This document shows, in pieces, positions 16,540 to 26,521 of a stretch of DNA of 44,205 bases. Positions within the stretch are counted from its first letter, which is position 1, and the number at the start of each line of letters is the position of its first letter. The notes beneath the pieces are model-generated. The model was not told the DNA's origin. It searched no databases and saw only the letters and a list, made by a program, of their open reading frames with translations. This DNA is from VBAS01 sp035318985 (GTDB lineage Bacteria > Bacteroidota > Bacteroidia > Chitinophagales > Chitinophagaceae): positions 1-44,205 of the forward strand of contig DATHDP010000082.1 of NCBI GenBank assembly GCA_035318985.1. Direction: 5' to 3'. The position numbers and the translations under genes were made by a program.

Positions 16540-18990
16540 TTATTCTGTTCTCAATGATTTAACCGGGTTTGAAATTGCTGCTCTTATTGCCTGGAAACTT
16601 ATTGTTGCTAATGCGATCAATAAAGCAGATGCACCAGCCAGTATAAATATCCACCAGCCAATATTTACCCTGAATGCGAAGTCCTGTAACCATGTATTCA
16701 TGGCCCACCATGCCAATGGAAAAGCAATGACTGCAGATAATAAAATAAGCTTGAAAAAACTTTTTGATAATAACAGAACAATACTAGAAATAGAAGCCCC
16801 AAGAACTTTCCTTACACCGATCTCTTTTGTCCTTTGAATTGTTGCAAACATTGTAAGACCCAATAATCCCAAACAGGCCACAAAGATTGCAAGGCCGGCA
16901 AATATGCCAAACGCTTTTCCAAATAGCTGATCATTCTCATACTGACGATTAAACGTCTCATCCAAAAAATTATACTCAAATAAATTACCGGGAAAGAATG
17001 ATTCGTACTTCCTTTTTATTTGAGCAATAGTATTAGGTAGATCGCCTGGTGTAAGCTTTACAGATATTTCACTGTTGGTACTGTAAAAAGGCATGAAGAT
17101 CATCGGCTCAAGAGGATGACGAAGTGATTTTTGATGATAGTCTTCTACCACACCAACTACATCCCATTTTCTTTGACCACGAAGTATAGATTTACCAATT
17201 GCATCTTCGGGAGATCCAAAGCCAAGTAATTTCGCAGCTGATCTGTTAATAAGCATACTACGCAGCTTGCTTCCGTTAGGATCATGATCTGTTTGTTTAA
17301 AATTTCTCCCGGCTATTAATTTCACCCCATATACATTAAGGAAATCATAATCAACTGAGGTGTGACGAACAGTGAATTTATTTGTAGTTGCCGAATCAGC
17401 TTGTCGCACATTAAAACTTCTTCCAATATCCCCACCCGGCACATTCCATGATGTAGTTGCAGCTTGTACATGTGCAATTTGCTTTAATTCTTCCTTAAAA
17501 CTGTTTACCCTGCTAATGAATGTAGAATCAAACCTTGTAAGTGTAGGCGATTTTATCACTAATATCTGATCCATATTAAAACCAAGCTGTGTCTTATTCA
17601 TATACCTGATCTGCTTCATCACAACCAATGAACCCACTATCAAACCAATTGTTACTGTGAATTGACCAAGTACCAATGCCTTTCTGAAAAGGATACCTCT
17701 TTGTGAACTGGCAAATTTCCCTTTTAATACTGCGATCGGTTTGAATGAGGAAAGTACAAACGCAGGATAAAGACCAGAAACGAAAATACCAGCAACAACC
17801 ATTAATACTAAACCAATGAGTATGCTGTATCCATTTAATCCTTTTGTTAAAAGATAGGATAATGATAACTGGTAATGTAATAACTGGTTAAATGCAGACT
17901 GTAATAAAAACACCAGCAGAATAGCTATACTCATGCTGATCAAATTCACTATTGCCGACTCAGCAAGAAATTGAAAGATCAATTGACGACGTTCGCATCC
18001 TACAACTTTTCTAATTCCAACTTCTTTTGCTCTTTCTACGGATCTTGCCGTGGCAAGGTTGATATAATTTACCCATGCAATAGTAATTATGAATAATGCA
18101 ATAACTAATAAAGCCCAAACAACGGTAGCGCTGCCTGTTCTTCCGATCTCGTATTCAAAATCAGAATATAGATGGGCCTTTGAAAGTGGTTGCAGGTAAA
18201 ATGTTTCGTCGCTACCAGAAATTTTATTTCCCTCGAAATGCTTTTGACTGAATGCCCCAAGCTTTGCATTAAGTGCTTTGTAATTAGTTTCGGGTTTTAA
18301 TTGCACATAATGCCAGAAATCAGACTGCGTAAAATCATATTCTGCCTCTTTCCAGTTATTAATTAAAGTACGGTATGAAATAAGCATCTGGAATTGCAAA
18401 TGGGAGTTTTCAGGAACATTTTTTAAAACCCCTTCAATTTTATAAGGCATGGAATCTGTCCAAAGCGTTATTGCTTTGCCCAAAAATTGATTGTAATCTT
18501 TTCCTTTGTAATCAAAGATCTTTTCAATAAGTTTTTCTGACAGTAAAACAGTACTTGGTCGTATCAACACAGTATTCTTATCACCTGCGACAAGGGGAAA
18601 ATCAAATACAGAAAGAAAATTACTATCCGCAAAAAAAAGATCCGGCTCTGCAATTTTTTTATCATTATATGTAATGATGGCCTCGCCAGAAGGTTCAACA
18701 ACGGTATTTTGAATTACTTCATCAAAGTCATTATTCATTGCACGTCCAATGCCAGAATAAGTTATAGTGCCATGCTGTATCAACTTACCTTGCTGGTAGC
18801 GGTCATTTACTACTCTATAAATATTATCGGCCTTTTTATGAAATTGATCAAAGCTGAGTTTAAAACTTACGTACTGCAATATCAACAGACATGCCGCCAT
18901 GCCAATAGCAAGACCAAATATATTGATCGCTGAAAAGCTTTTGTATTTCCAGAGATTACGGAAAGAAATTTTTAAATAATGTTTTATCAT
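16540..18990 (-). CDS. Array permease 5: double-FtsX permease
   Basis: 816 residues. The coupling motifs are RAKEVGIRKVVGC (320) and RTKEIGVRKVLGA (720), 400 apart; the first ends in Cys332 where other copies have Ala, Ser or Gly. The first periplasmic domain has an insertion near 160-172 (DYKGKDYNQFLGK) and QPLSKAHLYSDFEYE (267-281). The second-domain motif is GVVEDYHQKSL. It shares the WVNYINLATARS stretch and the DYHQ variant with permease 8 (WINYVNLSTAHS, DYHQ), so these two look like relatives although three positions apart. It starts 29 nt after permease 6 and ends 10 nt before permease 4. Confidence 0.95.
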   Translation of the reverse strand: MIKHYLKISFRNLWKYKSFSAINIFGLAIGMAACLLILQYVSFKLSFDQFHKKADNIYRVVNDRYQQGKLIQHGTITYSGIGRAMNNDFDEVIQNTVVEPSGEAIITYNDKKIAEPDLFFADSNFLSVFDFPLVAGDKNTVLIRPSTVLLSEKLIEKIFDYKGKDYNQFLGKAITLWTDSMPYKIEGVLKNVPENSHLQFQMLISYRTLINNWKEAEYDFTQSDFWHYVQLKPETNYKALNAKLGAFSQKHFEGNKISGSDETFYLQPLSKAHLYSDFEYEIGRTGSATVVWALLVIALFIITIAWVNYINLATARSVERAKEVGIRKVVGCERRQLIFQFLAESAIVNLISMSIAILLVFLLQSAFNQLLHYQLSLSYLLTKGLNGYSILIGLVLMVVAGIFVSGLYPAFVLSSFKPIAVLKGKFASSQRGILFRKALVLGQFTVTIGLIVGSLVVMKQIRYMNKTQLGFNMDQILVIKSPTLTRFDSTFISRVNSFKEELKQIAHVQAATTSWNVPGGDIGRSFNVRQADSATTNKFTVRHTSVDYDFLNVYGVKLIAGRNFKQTDHDPNGSKLRSMLINRSAAKLLGFGSPEDAIGKSILRGQRKWDVVGVVEDYHQKSLRHPLEPMIFMPFYSTNSEISVKLTPGDLPNTIAQIKRKYESFFPGNLFEYNFLDETFNRQYENDQLFGKAFGIFAGLAIFVACLGLLGLTMFATIQRTKEIGVRKVLGASISSIVLLLSKSFFKLILLSAVIAFPLAWWAMNTWLQDFAFRVNIGWWIFILAGASALLIALATISFQAIRAAISNPVKSLRTE

Positions 18991-19019
18991 GGCTTTAGTT
19001 TTATGCGATCAAGTGTTTA

Positions 19020-21437
19020 TCATTCGGTTCGTAATGATTTTACCGGGTTAGCAAGAGCAGCTCTTATTGCCTGGAAACTTACCGTGAGTAATGCAATTAG
19101 TAAAGCAGCGATGCCTGCAACTGGAAATACCCACCATGCAATATGGATCCTATAAGCAAAATCTTCTAACCATTTATTCATAGCCCACCACCCAAGAGGG
19201 AAAGCGATCAATGCTGCGATGATCACAAGTACAAGAAATTCTTTTGACAATAATCCGACAACACTGCCAACACTTGCCCCCAATACTTTTCGAATGCCGA
19301 TCTCTCTTGTTCTTCTTACAACAGTGAGAGTTGCAAGACCGAATAGTCCCATGCATGCAATAAAGATGGAAAGGGCAGAAGCTATTTGTACAATTGTAGA
19401 TGTTCTTTTCTCCTGGCGGTATTGTGCAGCAATAGTTTCATCAAGAAAACGGTATTCAAACTCCTGGTCGGGAGCTACCTGTTTCCAAACTTGTTTTAAT
19501 GTAGCCAGGTTTGCAGCCAGGTTGCCAGCTCTTAATCTCACAGAAATTCTTGGTTGTGCCGGGGCGCTAAAGTTTATATCATTGATACGACGGAAAAAAG
19601 TATCTGGTTTTATTACCATGGCAAGTGGTTGAACAGGAGTATGCAAAGATTCATAATTAAAATCTTTTACCACACCAATGATCTGTTGCTCTATCCTTCC
19701 CGGTAGTTTTTTTCCAACTGCATCTTTCCACCCAAACAATTTTAGCATAGCTTCATTCACGATCATTGATGAAGTGTAATCAGCCGGGTTATCTGGAGAA
19801 AAATCTCTGCCTTGCGCCATCTGAATTCCCATTGTTTTTATAAAGTATGGATCAACGGAATTAAATTGGAAATTCCTGTAAACATTTTTGTCATCACTGT
19901 AGCCAACGTTGACCCATGGTGTTTCTGAAAAACTCATTATGGATACTGTTGCTCCTACTACTTGTGGCTGTTTTAATAATTCGTTTCTATACAACTCAGC
20001 CATCTCCATGCCTTTTGCTCTTGGTTTATTAGTAGGAACAACAACGACTTGTTCTTTTTGATATCCGAGGTCTTTATTCTGCAAATAGTCCAGTTGTCCG
20101 CTGATCACAATAGTGCAGATGATCATTCCAATGGAAGCAACAAACTGTCCTGCGATCAGGCTTTTGCGGAGTAGACCTGTATTATTTCCAAGCTTCAGTT
20201 TTCCTTTTAAAATTTCAACTGGTCTGAAACCCGAAAGAATAATAGCGGGATAAACACCGGCTATCAAACCGATCAATATTATTATAAGCAAACAATAACC
20301 GATAAAGACAAGATCGAAATGTAAACTGAGCTGGCGATTTGTTATCTGGTTAAATGGATTTACAAGCAATACTGCTAAAACAATTCCTATAATTACAGAA
20401 ATAACCGTAAGCAAGATCGCCTCACCCCAAAATTGCCTGATCAGCTGCTGGCGTTCTGCTCCTAACACTTTCCGAACGCCAACTTCCATAGCCCTTGTTG
20501 CAGACCTGCCAACCGAAAGAGTAATAAAATTGACACAGGCAACAAGAAGAATAAGTATCCCTATTGTTAAAAGTATATAAGAGTATTTTGGATTACTTAT
20601 AGGTTCAATGCCAGCAGGGATACTTGTATCAAGATGGATCTTAGTAATTGGTTGAAGACTTACCATATATCCACCTTCCTTATAATCTTCGCCAAGATTT
20701 TGTTTAACCATGGAAGGGAATTTCTTAGTAAGTTTTTCTGCATCCACATTTTTTTTAAGCAAAACGTAGGTTTCTGAACTTACATTGAACCAGGCTTTCA
20801 TTGCCCGTTCGCTAAAGAGAAATTTTGCATTGGAAAAAGGTATGAGAGCATTGTATTTGATACTAGATTCTTCAGGGGCCGATCTTACAATACCGGCAAC
20901 TGAAAACACAACTTTTTCATTGGCCATTTGCATTTCAATATTTTTCCCAATTGCATTCTCTTTTCCGAAATATTTTTTTGCAGTATTTTCTGTAAGAAGA
21001 ATTGAATTACTTGTTGGAAAAGGGTTTTCCCTGCTGCCTTCAATAAATTTAAAATCAAAAATTTGAAAAAAACTGGAGTCAACCATTCGAATATCTTCAC
21101 TGAAAGATTGCTCTCCTATTTTTAAAAGAGGTGCCACACTAAAAACACGGCATGTTGATTCTATATCCGGGAAACTTCCCTGTAATGCGCCTGCAAGAGG
21201 TAAAGGAGTAACGATATCAATAATATCTTCCATGCCTTCATTATGTTCCCTCACCCAAGCCCTGTATATCCTTTCAGATTTGCTGTGAAACTTGTCATAG
21301 CGGAATTCACTACGAACAAACAGCATGATCAGTACACAACAGCAAATACCGATCGCCAAACCAAAAATGTTAATGGCGGTATATCCTTTATTTCTCAAAA
21401 GATATCGCATGGCAACTTTTAAATAGTTTCTGACCAT
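19020..21437 (-). CDS. Array permease 6: double-FtsX permease
   Basis: 805 residues. TM1 has three consecutive cysteines (32-34) and the N-terminus is MVRNYLKVAMRYLLRNKGYT. The coupling motifs are RAMEVGVRKVLGA (315), in which Met replaces the usual Lys, and RTREIGIRKVLGA (709), 394 apart. The periplasmic domains carry SLQPITKIHLD (260-270) and GVVKDFNYESLHTPVQP. The TM7-TM8 loop WLEDFAYRIHIAWW follows the array consensus. It starts 11 nt after permease 7, is followed by a 29-nt spacer, and ends in the consecutive stops TGA-TAA. Confidence 0.95.
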   Translation of the reverse strand: MVRNYLKVAMRYLLRNKGYTAINIFGLAIGICCCVLIMLFVRSEFRYDKFHSKSERIYRAWVREHNEGMEDIIDIVTPLPLAGALQGSFPDIESTCRVFSVAPLLKIGEQSFSEDIRMVDSSFFQIFDFKFIEGSRENPFPTSNSILLTENTAKKYFGKENAIGKNIEMQMANEKVVFSVAGIVRSAPEESSIKYNALIPFSNAKFLFSERAMKAWFNVSSETYVLLKKNVDAEKLTKKFPSMVKQNLGEDYKEGGYMVSLQPITKIHLDTSIPAGIEPISNPKYSYILLTIGILILLVACVNFITLSVGRSATRAMEVGVRKVLGAERQQLIRQFWGEAILLTVISVIIGIVLAVLLVNPFNQITNRQLSLHFDLVFIGYCLLIIILIGLIAGVYPAIILSGFRPVEILKGKLKLGNNTGLLRKSLIAGQFVASIGMIICTIVISGQLDYLQNKDLGYQKEQVVVVPTNKPRAKGMEMAELYRNELLKQPQVVGATVSIMSFSETPWVNVGYSDDKNVYRNFQFNSVDPYFIKTMGIQMAQGRDFSPDNPADYTSSMIVNEAMLKLFGWKDAVGKKLPGRIEQQIIGVVKDFNYESLHTPVQPLAMVIKPDTFFRRINDINFSAPAQPRISVRLRAGNLAANLATLKQVWKQVAPDQEFEYRFLDETIAAQYRQEKRTSTIVQIASALSIFIACMGLFGLATLTVVRRTREIGIRKVLGASVGSVVGLLSKEFLVLVIIAALIAFPLGWWAMNKWLEDFAYRIHIAWWVFPVAGIAALLIALLTVSFQAIRAALANPVKSLRTE

Positions 21438-21448
21438 AAAAAATATAT

Positions 21449-23893
21449 TTATTCTGTTCTTAATGATTTGACAGGATTGGCAAGTGCAGCTTTTATTGCC
21501 TGGAAACTAATCGTTAATAATGCAATTCCAATTGCAATGACTGCTGTAATTACAAAAACTACCCAGCTAATATTTGTCCTGTATGCAAAATCCTGCAACC
21601 ATTTATTCATTACAAACCAGGTGATCGGAGAAGCGATCACGATTGCAATAAAAACAAGTTTTAAAAATTCTTTTGATAATAAGCCGACTACATTTCCAAT
21701 ACTGGCGCCTAATACTTTTCTTACACCAATTTCTTTTGTTCGTTGCTCAGCACTGAAAGCAGCAAGACCAAACAATCCAAGACAAGAGATCAGAATAGCA
21801 ATGATGGTAAAGTTTTGGACGATGGCGGCCAAACGGTTATCCGCTTCATAATTCTTTTGAAAATCTTCATTCAGGAAACTATACTCGAAAGGTTCATTAG
21901 GATTAAGTTGATGCCATGTGTTCCTGATAGATTGCAACACACTACCCATATTGTTTGTTTTAGCATGGGCAACCAGGTAATTGTATTGTGGTTGATTATT
22001 CAATTGAAATCCGTAAGGCTCAATTGGTGTATGCAGATCTACAAAATGAAAGTCTTTCACCACACCAATTATTTCCCAGCGATAATTTTGCCCCTGCCAG
22101 TCAATCGCAACATTTTTTCCAATGGCATCAGCTGCATTCTTAAAACCCATTTTCTTTATTGCTTCTTCATTCAAAATCATTCTGAAACTTGTATCTGCCG
22201 GAAATTCAGCCGAAAATAATCTGCCAGCAAGTGTTTTTATTTCCAGGGTTTGCAAAAAACTTTCATCCACCCAATTCATAAATGTCCTCTTTGAACTATT
22301 CATATTCTCTCCCACTTTATATATAGGCATATCACTGGGGTTAAAAATTCCCGGATAATAAAGAGCCCCACCGGCATTTTCTATCTGCGGATTCTTTTTT
22401 ATTTCTGTTTTTAATGCTGTGTAAACATTTTTAGATGAGTTGCTCCTTAGTGGTATTACGATCTGTTGATCTCTATTAAAGCCAAGATCTTTACTTCTCA
22501 GGTAATGCATTTGATCATTGATGATAACCGATGCAACGATCAAGCCTGCAGAGATCACAAATTGAAACACTACTAATCCTTTCCGAAGCGAATTTGCAGC
22601 AAGTGAATTGCTGATCCTTCCTTTTAAAACTTTTACTGGTTGAAATGAAGAGAGATAAAAAGCAGGATAACTTCCGGCCAGCAACCCTGTTAATAATGCC
22701 AGGAGAAAAAATCCTCCAAGCAACAAGCCATGTTCCTGGAATGAAAAGAATAACTCTTTGGCAGATAATCTCGAAAATAAAGGCAGCAACAATTTTGCAA
22801 AGATCAATGCAAATACAAAAGCGATCATTGACATCATGATCGATTCGCCAATAAACTGGCGTATCAATGAACTCTTTTCGGCACCTAACACTTTTCTCAC
22901 ACCCACTTCCGCAGCTCTTTTGGACGAACGGGCAGTAGAAAGATTCATAAAATTGATGCAGGCGATCAATAAGGTGAACAACGCTATAGAACCAAGAATA
23001 TATAAATAAGTAAGACTCCCTCCTGCAGTTACATTCGTTATTGTATTTGCATGCAGGTGTACATCTTTGAGAGGAGTAAGAAATTGTTTTTTATAAAATC
23101 CCATCGCCTTCAGACCTTCAGCAGCATGTTTGTCGATGAATGCAGGAAATTTAGCTTCCAGCTTTTTTGCATCTGCTCCCGGTTTTAATAAAAAATATGT
23201 ATAGAACATATTATTGGAAGCAAGGTCATTTCCTCTTTCAAAATAGACCCTTGCACTACCGGCCGATATAATAAACTCTGCGTCGATATGCGAAGGAGTT
23301 GCTGGTGGAAAAAAAACACCCGTTACTGTAAAGCTTGAATCACCAATGGAGCTACTGCTTATTTGCAACAGTTTTCCTACTGCAGATTCTTTCCCAAATA
23401 TTTTTGTTGCAATTTTATCTGAAATAACAATTGTGTTTGGATTAGCAAGTGCTGTTGCAGGGTTACCTTCCCTGAACTTGTATGTAAGCACCTGGAAAAA
23501 AGTGGAATCAGCCACATACCCTTTAGATTCATAAAAAGACTTTGTATTTCCATTCGCTTCGGAATATTGGAAAAGTGTTTTGTCATCAGAAAACAACTTC
23601 ATCAGTCTTGTTGATCTTTCGATCTCGGGGAACTCCATTTGCATGGCATTTGCCATGGGTGCAGGTGTATTCGCCATTCTTTCTTCTTTTCCTTCTTTCA
23701 CGAAAATGGTTCCAAGCTGGTAAAGCCTGTCTCCATTTTTGTGATAGGTATCGTAGCTTAATTCATTATAGAGATATAAGGAGATAAGCATGCAGCAGGT
23801 AAGTCCTATTGCCAATCCAAAAACATTGATAAAAGAAAATATTTTATTCTTCTTCAGATTTCTCCATGCCACTTTTAAATAATTCTTTATCAT
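21449..23893 (-). CDS. Array permease 7: double-FtsX permease
   Basis: 814 residues. The coupling motifs are RAAEVGVRKVLGA (326), in which Ala replaces the usual Lys, and RTKEIGVRKVLGA (718), 392 apart. The first periplasmic domain is extended near 108-128 by a Ser/Asn/Gly-rich stretch (YSEANGNTKSFYESKGYVA) and carries LTPLKDVHLHA (272-282). The second carries GVVKDFHFVDLHTPIEP. The TM7-TM8 loop is WLQDFAYRTNISWV. It starts 10 nt after permease 8 with a very AT-rich spacer (ATTATAATTT) and ends 11 nt before permease 6. Confidence 0.95.
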   Translation of the reverse strand: MIKNYLKVAWRNLKKNKIFSFINVFGLAIGLTCCMLISLYLYNELSYDTYHKNGDRLYQLGTIFVKEGKEERMANTPAPMANAMQMEFPEIERSTRLMKLFSDDKTLFQYSEANGNTKSFYESKGYVADSTFFQVLTYKFREGNPATALANPNTIVISDKIATKIFGKESAVGKLLQISSSSIGDSSFTVTGVFFPPATPSHIDAEFIISAGSARVYFERGNDLASNNMFYTYFLLKPGADAKKLEAKFPAFIDKHAAEGLKAMGFYKKQFLTPLKDVHLHANTITNVTAGGSLTYLYILGSIALFTLLIACINFMNLSTARSSKRAAEVGVRKVLGAEKSSLIRQFIGESIMMSMIAFVFALIFAKLLLPLFSRLSAKELFFSFQEHGLLLGGFFLLALLTGLLAGSYPAFYLSSFQPVKVLKGRISNSLAANSLRKGLVVFQFVISAGLIVASVIINDQMHYLRSKDLGFNRDQQIVIPLRSNSSKNVYTALKTEIKKNPQIENAGGALYYPGIFNPSDMPIYKVGENMNSSKRTFMNWVDESFLQTLEIKTLAGRLFSAEFPADTSFRMILNEEAIKKMGFKNAADAIGKNVAIDWQGQNYRWEIIGVVKDFHFVDLHTPIEPYGFQLNNQPQYNYLVAHAKTNNMGSVLQSIRNTWHQLNPNEPFEYSFLNEDFQKNYEADNRLAAIVQNFTIIAILISCLGLFGLAAFSAEQRTKEIGVRKVLGASIGNVVGLLSKEFLKLVFIAIVIASPITWFVMNKWLQDFAYRTNISWVVFVITAVIAIGIALLTISFQAIKAALANPVKSLRTE

Positions 23894-23903
23894 AAATTAT
23901 AAT

Positions 23904-26324
23904 TTATTGTGAACGTAAATTTTTAACCGGGTTAGTAATGCCCGCTTTTAGCGACTGGTATAAAACAGTAAGTACAGCGATCGTGATGATCATCAATATT
24001 GGTAAAATGAAAAACCAAATACCGATCCCGACATGAAATGCATAATCCTGCAGCCAGTTATTTACAAGTATAAATGCAACAGGCAGCGCTACAACACCTG
24101 CCAATAGCACCAGCTTTAAATAATCTTTCGTGATCAAACTGGTGATCTGGAATAAGGTAGCTCCCAACACTTTTCTAATGCTGATCTCTTTATTTCTTTT
24201 TGCAATCGTAAAAAGTGATAAGCCAAACAATCCAAGACATGCGATAACAATTGCAATTGCCGTGAACAGCCAGAGCACCGTTGCAAAAAGTCTATCAGTT
24301 TTATATTGCGCATTGAATCGTTCATCTAAAAAGAAAAACCGGAAAGGGCTTTGAGGGTAATAAACGCTCCATTTCTGTTTAACAAAATCCATCAGTACAG
24401 GAAGGTTTGTAGTATTTAGTTTTAGTGAAAAATTTCCCAGATTTCTTTCTTCTTCAGGATAAAAAACGATGGGATCAAAACTATTTTGCAAAGATTCCTG
24501 GTGATAGTCTTTTACCACACCGATCACTTTGCAATGAAAACCACTTCCATCAATGTATTGGCCAACGGCATCTTCGTTCTTTGTAAAACCAAAAACATTG
24601 ACAGCCGTTTCATTAAGAATAATATTGACCAAAACATTTGTATCAACTGCTGGCCTGTCATTTGTAAACCCTCTGCCGGCAACGATCTTTAATCCGTAAG
24701 CATCAATGAATTTATTATCAACACCAAAATTCCTGCATCGCTTTCCTGATTGTGAATTCTTCAACGCATAATCAGACGATCCACCAACTTCTGCTCCAGG
24801 TACTGAAGTTGAGGCAGTCACAGATTGAATTGCCGGGTTTGCAGTCATATCATTAATAAAAGAATTAAATGACGGTATGGTTGAACTATCCGTATTTGCT
24901 GTTTGCTGAACCACCAATGTCTGTTTTATGTTTACTCCAAGATCACGGGTCTGCATATAATGAAGCTGTTTGTAAAAGCCCAGTGCTCCAGAGATCAAAA
25001 CGATCGCAGCAATGAATTGCAAAACCACTAATGATTTTCTTAAAAAATCTTTTCCACCTTTTATACCTGAAGCACCTTGTGAAGTTTTGATAGAATAAAT
25101 TGGCTGGAAAGAAGAAAGAACAAATGCAGGATAAAAAGCTGCAAGCAATGTCCCCAGCAAAAAAATAACGATCACAAACAACCAAAATCTCCAATCAGCA
25201 ACAATCAAACTGTCCAGATCTTTTTCTACAAGATTGGAAAAAGCAGGAAGCGTAAGTCTGAAGACCAGGATACCAATTATTATCGCAATGATATTTAGAA
25301 AAAAAGATTCAGTCAGGAATTGACGGACAAGCTGAAACTTTCCGGCGCCAACAACTTTTCTTATCCCAACTTCCTTTGAACGATCAAGTGAATGTGCTGT
25401 GGAAAGATTTACATAGTTGATCCATGCAATAAAGAGTATGAACAAAGCGGCAATACCAAGATATTTTAGATAAGAAAAATTTCCATTGCCAGCCATTTCA
25501 TAATCATACTTAGAACGCAGATGAATATCCTTTAATGGCTGCAGGTAAAATGAATTCTGATAATCCCGTTGCTTCATATCTGTACCCATGTATCTCTCAG
25601 CAAATGCGGGAAGCTTTGCTTCTAACGTTTTTGCATTGGTTCCGGGTTTTAATAATACATAAGTATAAAAGTCAGACCAGCCCCAGCTGGTATTTGCAGC
25701 TCCTTCCGTTAGCTGTATATATTTTTCATAGTTCAGAATAATATTGAAACGGATATGCGAATTAGCAGGTAGATCTTCCAACACTGCTTTTACAATATAA
25801 TCTTCATTGCGGTAATGAAGCGGTTTACCGATGGGGTCATCGTTACCAAAATATTTTTTTGCCGTTTGCTCAGTTATTACAGCGTCATTTAATTCTTTAA
25901 AAGCAGTGGCAGCATTTCCTTTTACAAATCGAAATGAAAATATATTGAACAATGAAGCATCTGCATAATAAAGCGTTCCACCTTCTACGATCTTTTGATC
26001 TTTATAAGTCACAATACCACCTTGCCTGCGAAAACGAGCTGCTTCTTCAATCTCCGGATAATCTTTTTTTAATGCCGGCGCAACAGCAGGATATGTAAAT
26101 GCAAAAGTTTGTTCCTTCCCACCTTTTTCCTTTGTCATCATCGGCACACGATAGATCCTGTCCTTTTTTACATGGGCGTCGTCGTAACTATATTCGAACC
26201 GCAGGTAATTTATTATTAATAAAAATGCGGCCACTCCAACTGACAAACCAAAAATGTTTATGGCTGAGAAGGTTTTGTTCTTCCAAAGACTTCTCCACGC
26301 AGTTTTAAAATAGTTTTTAATCAT
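23904..26324 (-). CDS. Array permease 8: double-FtsX permease, first after the REP-like gap
   Basis: 806 residues. The coupling motifs are RSKEVGIRKVVGA (315) and RNKEISIRKVLGA (710), 395 apart. The periplasmic motifs are LQPLKDIHLRSKYDYE (261-276) and GVVKDYHQESL. The C-terminal part is less conserved than in most copies: the loop is WLQDYAFHVGIGIW and the end is NPVKNLRSQ rather than LRTE. Similarities to permease 5 are noted there. It follows the 197-nt gap that carries the palindromic element, yet keeps the spacer AATTATAGCT directly before its ATG, as permease 3 does. It could be the first gene of a separate transcript, but I see no convincing promoter in the gap. Confidence 0.95.
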   Translation of the reverse strand: MIKNYFKTAWRSLWKNKTFSAINIFGLSVGVAAFLLIINYLRFEYSYDDAHVKKDRIYRVPMMTKEKGGKEQTFAFTYPAVAPALKKDYPEIEEAARFRRQGGIVTYKDQKIVEGGTLYYADASLFNIFSFRFVKGNAATAFKELNDAVITEQTAKKYFGNDDPIGKPLHYRNEDYIVKAVLEDLPANSHIRFNIILNYEKYIQLTEGAANTSWGWSDFYTYVLLKPGTNAKTLEAKLPAFAERYMGTDMKQRDYQNSFYLQPLKDIHLRSKYDYEMAGNGNFSYLKYLGIAALFILFIAWINYVNLSTAHSLDRSKEVGIRKVVGAGKFQLVRQFLTESFFLNIIAIIIGILVFRLTLPAFSNLVEKDLDSLIVADWRFWLFVIVIFLLGTLLAAFYPAFVLSSFQPIYSIKTSQGASGIKGGKDFLRKSLVVLQFIAAIVLISGALGFYKQLHYMQTRDLGVNIKQTLVVQQTANTDSSTIPSFNSFINDMTANPAIQSVTASTSVPGAEVGGSSDYALKNSQSGKRCRNFGVDNKFIDAYGLKIVAGRGFTNDRPAVDTNVLVNIILNETAVNVFGFTKNEDAVGQYIDGSGFHCKVIGVVKDYHQESLQNSFDPIVFYPEEERNLGNFSLKLNTTNLPVLMDFVKQKWSVYYPQSPFRFFFLDERFNAQYKTDRLFATVLWLFTAIAIVIACLGLFGLSLFTIAKRNKEISIRKVLGATLFQITSLITKDYLKLVLLAGVVALPVAFILVNNWLQDYAFHVGIGIWFFILPILMIITIAVLTVLYQSLKAGITNPVKNLRSQ

Positions 26325-26371
26325 AGCTATAATTTTTTGGTATCAACATTTGTAATTCTATTTATCGTCCC

Positions 26372-26443
26372 TTGCGACGCTCCGTTTATCATTCTGTTCA
26401 TTGCTCAGCAATAGCGAAGAGAAACCTGAATGGAGCGTCGCAA
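26372..26443. repeat. REP/MITE-like palindromic element between permeases 9 and 8
   Basis: TTGCGACGCTCC (26372-26383) and GGAGCGTCGCAA (26432-26443) are perfect inverted 12-mers around a 48-nt centre. The centre holds a small palindrome ATTGCT-C-AGCAAT. The arms are GC-rich in an AT-rich context. This fits a repetitive extragenic palindrome or short MITE, and as RNA it would fold into a strong hairpin that could reduce read-through or affect mRNA stability. No second copy is present in the window. Confidence 0.65.
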
Positions 26444-26521
26444 CAGAAGTCAAATTTTTATTCTACAGCTTGGTTCATAAACCTTTCCTCAAAATCTTTT
26501 TTAATCCCACAAATCGTGGTT

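Noticed and set aside
26325..26521. Possible second sigma-54 promoter with dyads before permease 8
   Set aside because: No TGG-N9-TTG-type element and no TGTnCG-N4-CGnACA dyad is visible here; only the palindromic repeat is.
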